Assembly: GCA_016649795.1 (NCBI GenBank)
Contig: JAENWZ010000142.1
Location: 1-6,110 of the forward strand
DNA: 6,110 nt
From: Proteiniphilum sp.
GTDB lineage: Bacteria > Bacteroidota > Bacteroidia > Bacteroidales > Dysgonomonadaceae
Reading direction: 5' to 3'
Made by a program: the position numbers and the translations under genes. Below, piece by piece: positions 4,201-6,110 of the stretch. Below the pieces are notes generated by a model. That model was not told the origin of the DNA and did not search any database. It saw only the letters and a program-made list of their open reading frames with translations. The stretch's first letter is position 1. Each line of letters opens with the position of its first letter.

Positions 4201-6110
4201 ATGAAATCGCATCACCACATGATAGCTCTGCCCTACTCTCTACGAACGTTTCTAAAATGCACTCTATTTCTCTTGTATTGCTTTCTTTTTCATACAGTTT
4301 CGGGACAGATAAGTTACGGAGGGAAGCCGTTACCTCTCCATCCAGATGCAGGGGCACGCGCTATTACCCCTATGGAGGAACTTTTCGTAGAGATGCCCTC
4401 AGTTAGCAATCATGCAGCATTATGGCGCGCAGAAGAGGGAAAAGAGAAATTCAAAAGCTTGGAATTCGCCCATAAATTCCATGTTTTCCTCCGTCCCGAT
4501 AATTCCGGCAGCACATTTTATTCAGGCGATATAAAGGTGTGGCGTGTAGGGGTACGTTCCAAGAGTGCTTACTCGTTGAATATCCTCTTTTCAAAGTTCA
4601 GGATCCCTGAAGGTGCAAAAGTGTTTGTGTATAACCCAGATCAGACCGAAGTTTTGGGGTCATATACAGAGCAAAACAACAGTGAGCTGAATCTGCTCCC
4701 CATACAACCTGTTGGAGGAGATGAACTGATTGTAGAATACCAGGAGCCAATAAATGCTGCATTCAAAGGTGAGATTGAGATTGGTGAAGTGAATCATGAT
4801 TTCAGGGGTGTTTTCAGAGCAGTAGAACCAAGAGATCCCCAACAGGAGTGTCATCCCAATTTAATATGCTATCCCGAAGATATTGAATCAGGTAGCGGTG
4901 TCCTGTTATTGATCATCAACGGTACAACCCTCTGTACCGGTACGCTTGTAAATAATTCAGCGGAAGATGCAACACCCTATCTGCTGACCTCCACACACTG
5001 TCTGAACAAAGATTACGACGCAGGTTTTCTCGCAAACAGAAAATATGATATCGTTGCCGGCACTGTTGTTGCATTTTTCAATTACAACTCTCCCGTCTGT
5101 TCCACAAATATCCGCGGCCCATTACAAATGACGATGGCATCGGCAGATTCAGTGCTCATCAGTGAACGGCATGATATTTCCCTCCTAAAACTGAAACAGG
5201 CACCTCCGAAAGAGTATCAACCCTTTTTCTTAGGATGGAATGCCGGCTCTTCCCCTTCAGGCCCCTTTCACGGAGTGCACCATCCTAACGGGGGAATCAA
5301 AAAGGTGGCCATCGATGATGGTCCTTTGACTATCACCTCATTTAATGTCCCCAGATATAATATGGAGCCTAATGCCCATTGGGAGGTAAGGGCATGGGAG
5401 ATAGCTTCTACTGAAGGTGGCTCATCGGGATCACCTCTTCTTGATGGAGATAAGCGTATTTTGGGGACACTAACGGGTGGTCTTTCGATGTGTTCATCTC
5501 CCCGGGGACCTGATATATATGCATCGCTTTATAAATTCTGGGATGTAGCAGGTTCAATTGATAATCCCAACCCGATAAGCTATTACCTTGATCCGCTCAA
5601 TTCACAGTTCACACAACTAGAGGGATTCAATCCCTTTATGAATGCACCATTTACAAAGAATATGAATTTCGGTGAAGATGAAACAGCTGTGACAACCTAC
5701 TTTCAATCAGTGCCTATGTTCGCTACAAACAACACGTTTGGTTACGGCGAATTTGCAGAGGAATACTATACGAAAGATAATACACTGCTGGAGGGTGTGT
5801 TCATCTCATCTCCCGCTACCAATGGCATTTTAAACATGGATATCAGAATAAGGGTCTATTCCGGGGAAGAAAGGCCAGAACGTCTTCTTCATGAGCAGCC
5901 TTACAATTACAGTTACGCATATTTCAGCAACGCGCACTTCCCTGTCACCACACGTGATATGCGCCATAACGTGGAAAATTATGTTAAGTTTGATAATCCG
6001 GTATCTGTCTCCGGGACTTTCTATATCTCCTACTACGATGCAAACGGGGTGGCAGCCGGCTTCTCCGTATTCAATGCGGAACCGAGAAAGATCGGTTCAG
6101 GAATGGTTGC
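4201..6110 (+). CDS. Secreted trypsin-fold serine endopeptidase, lysyl endopeptidase-like (3' end outside window)
   Basis: The frame is open from ATG 4201 to the window edge (636 codons plus two bases). Residues 1 to about 35 form a signal peptide with a hydrophobic core at about 21-33 and a likely cut near VSG/Q. About 37-210 resemble the pro-region of Bacteroidota secreted peptidases (ISYGGKPLPL onward). The protease domain spans about 211-455, with triad His266 (TSTHC), Asp325 (RHDISLL) and Ser409 (GGSSGSP). Six domain cysteines (217, 223, 245, 267, 300, 431) match the disulfide pattern of Achromobacter lysyl endopeptidase. Asp438 aligns with that enzyme's specificity residue Asp225, suggesting cleavage after Lys (or Arg). 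After about 470 comes a beta-rich extension continuing off the edge; the C-terminus, where a type IX secretion sorting domain might lie, is not visible. The ATG follows an A-rich leader; Met7 is a less likely start. It probably acts outside the cell in protein digestion. Confidence 0.9.
   Translation, partial: MKSHHHMIALPYSLRTFLKCTLFLLYCFLFHTVSGQISYGGKPLPLHPDAGARAITPMEELFVEMPSVSNHAALWRAEEGKEKFKSLEFAHKFHVFLRPDNSGSTFYSGDIKVWRVGVRSKSAYSLNILFSKFRIPEGAKVFVYNPDQTEVLGSYTEQNNSELNLLPIQPVGGDELIVEYQEPINAAFKGEIEIGEVNHDFRGVFRAVEPRDPQQECHPNLICYPEDIESGSGVLLLIINGTTLCTGTLVNNSAEDATPYLLTSTHCLNKDYDAGFLANRKYDIVAGTVVAFFNYNSPVCSTNIRGPLQMTMASADSVLISERHDISLLKLKQAPPKEYQPFFLGWNAGSSPSGPFHGVHHPNGGIKKVAIDDGPLTITSFNVPRYNMEPNAHWEVRAWEIASTEGGSSGSPLLDGDKRILGTLTGGLSMCSSPRGPDIYASLYKFWDVAGSIDNPNPISYYLDPLNSQFTQLEGFNPFMNAPFTKNMNFGEDETAVTTYFQSVPMFATNNTFGYGEFAEEYYTKDNTLLEGVFISSPATNGILNMDIRIRVYSGEERPERLLHEQPYNYSYAYFSNAHFPVTTRDMRHNVENYVKFDNPVSVSGTFYISYYDANGVAAGFSVFNAEPRKIGSGMV

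Noticed and set aside
4151..4357. 68-codon minus-strand frame over the start of the protease gene
   Set aside because: It is antisense to the signal peptide coding region and has no recognisable content; the same applies to 4660-4854.

Overview
The window looks like ordinary chromosomal sequence from a member of the Bacteroidota, probably Bacteroidales; genus and family cannot be settled from it. Supporting signs are A/T-rich leaders without Shine-Dalgarno sequences before all five visible start codons, several matches to the Bacteroidota -7 promoter element TAnnTTTG, a DUF2400/TIGR02757 protein, and a secreted lysyl-endopeptidase-like protease with a long N-terminal pro-region of the kind common in type IX secretion bacteria. 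I see no RNA gene, CRISPR array, insertion sequence, prophage or plasmid feature.

Layout: 1-687 (+) is the C-terminal part of a FAD-dependent DAO-family oxidoreductase whose start lies outside the window. It converges, 11 bases apart, on a HAD-like hydrolase at 699-1304 (-). A 219-base divergent intergenic region separates the HAD gene from an NlpC/P60 lipoprotein peptidase at 1524-2063 (+). Next comes prfB (peptide chain release factor 2) at 2167-3280 (+), which is read through a programmed +1 frameshift at an in-frame TGA (2230-2232). Nine bases past its stop, on the other strand, ends a DUF2400 protein (3290-4045, -). That gene shares a 155-base divergent promoter region with a secreted trypsin-fold protease starting at 4201 (+), which runs off the right edge.

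The genes do not form one pathway. The strand pattern (+, -, +, +, -, +) suggests mostly single-gene transcription units, apart from possible read-through from the NlpC/P60 gene into prfB. By inferred role they cover amine or amino-acid oxidation, small phosphate-ester turnover, cell-wall peptide cleavage, translation termination, an unassigned protein with a DNA-glycosylase-like motif, and extracellular proteolysis.

I found no new multi-gene system. The points most worth a second look are: the prfB frameshift signal, which depends on Shine-Dalgarno pairing in a genome that seems not to use it for initiation; an SPY instead of SPF codon-reading motif in RF2; the endonuclease-III-like motif at the C-terminus of the DUF2400 protein; the near one-to-one match of the protease's cysteines and catalytic residues to Achromobacter lysyl endopeptidase; and the closely facing promoter elements between these last two genes.
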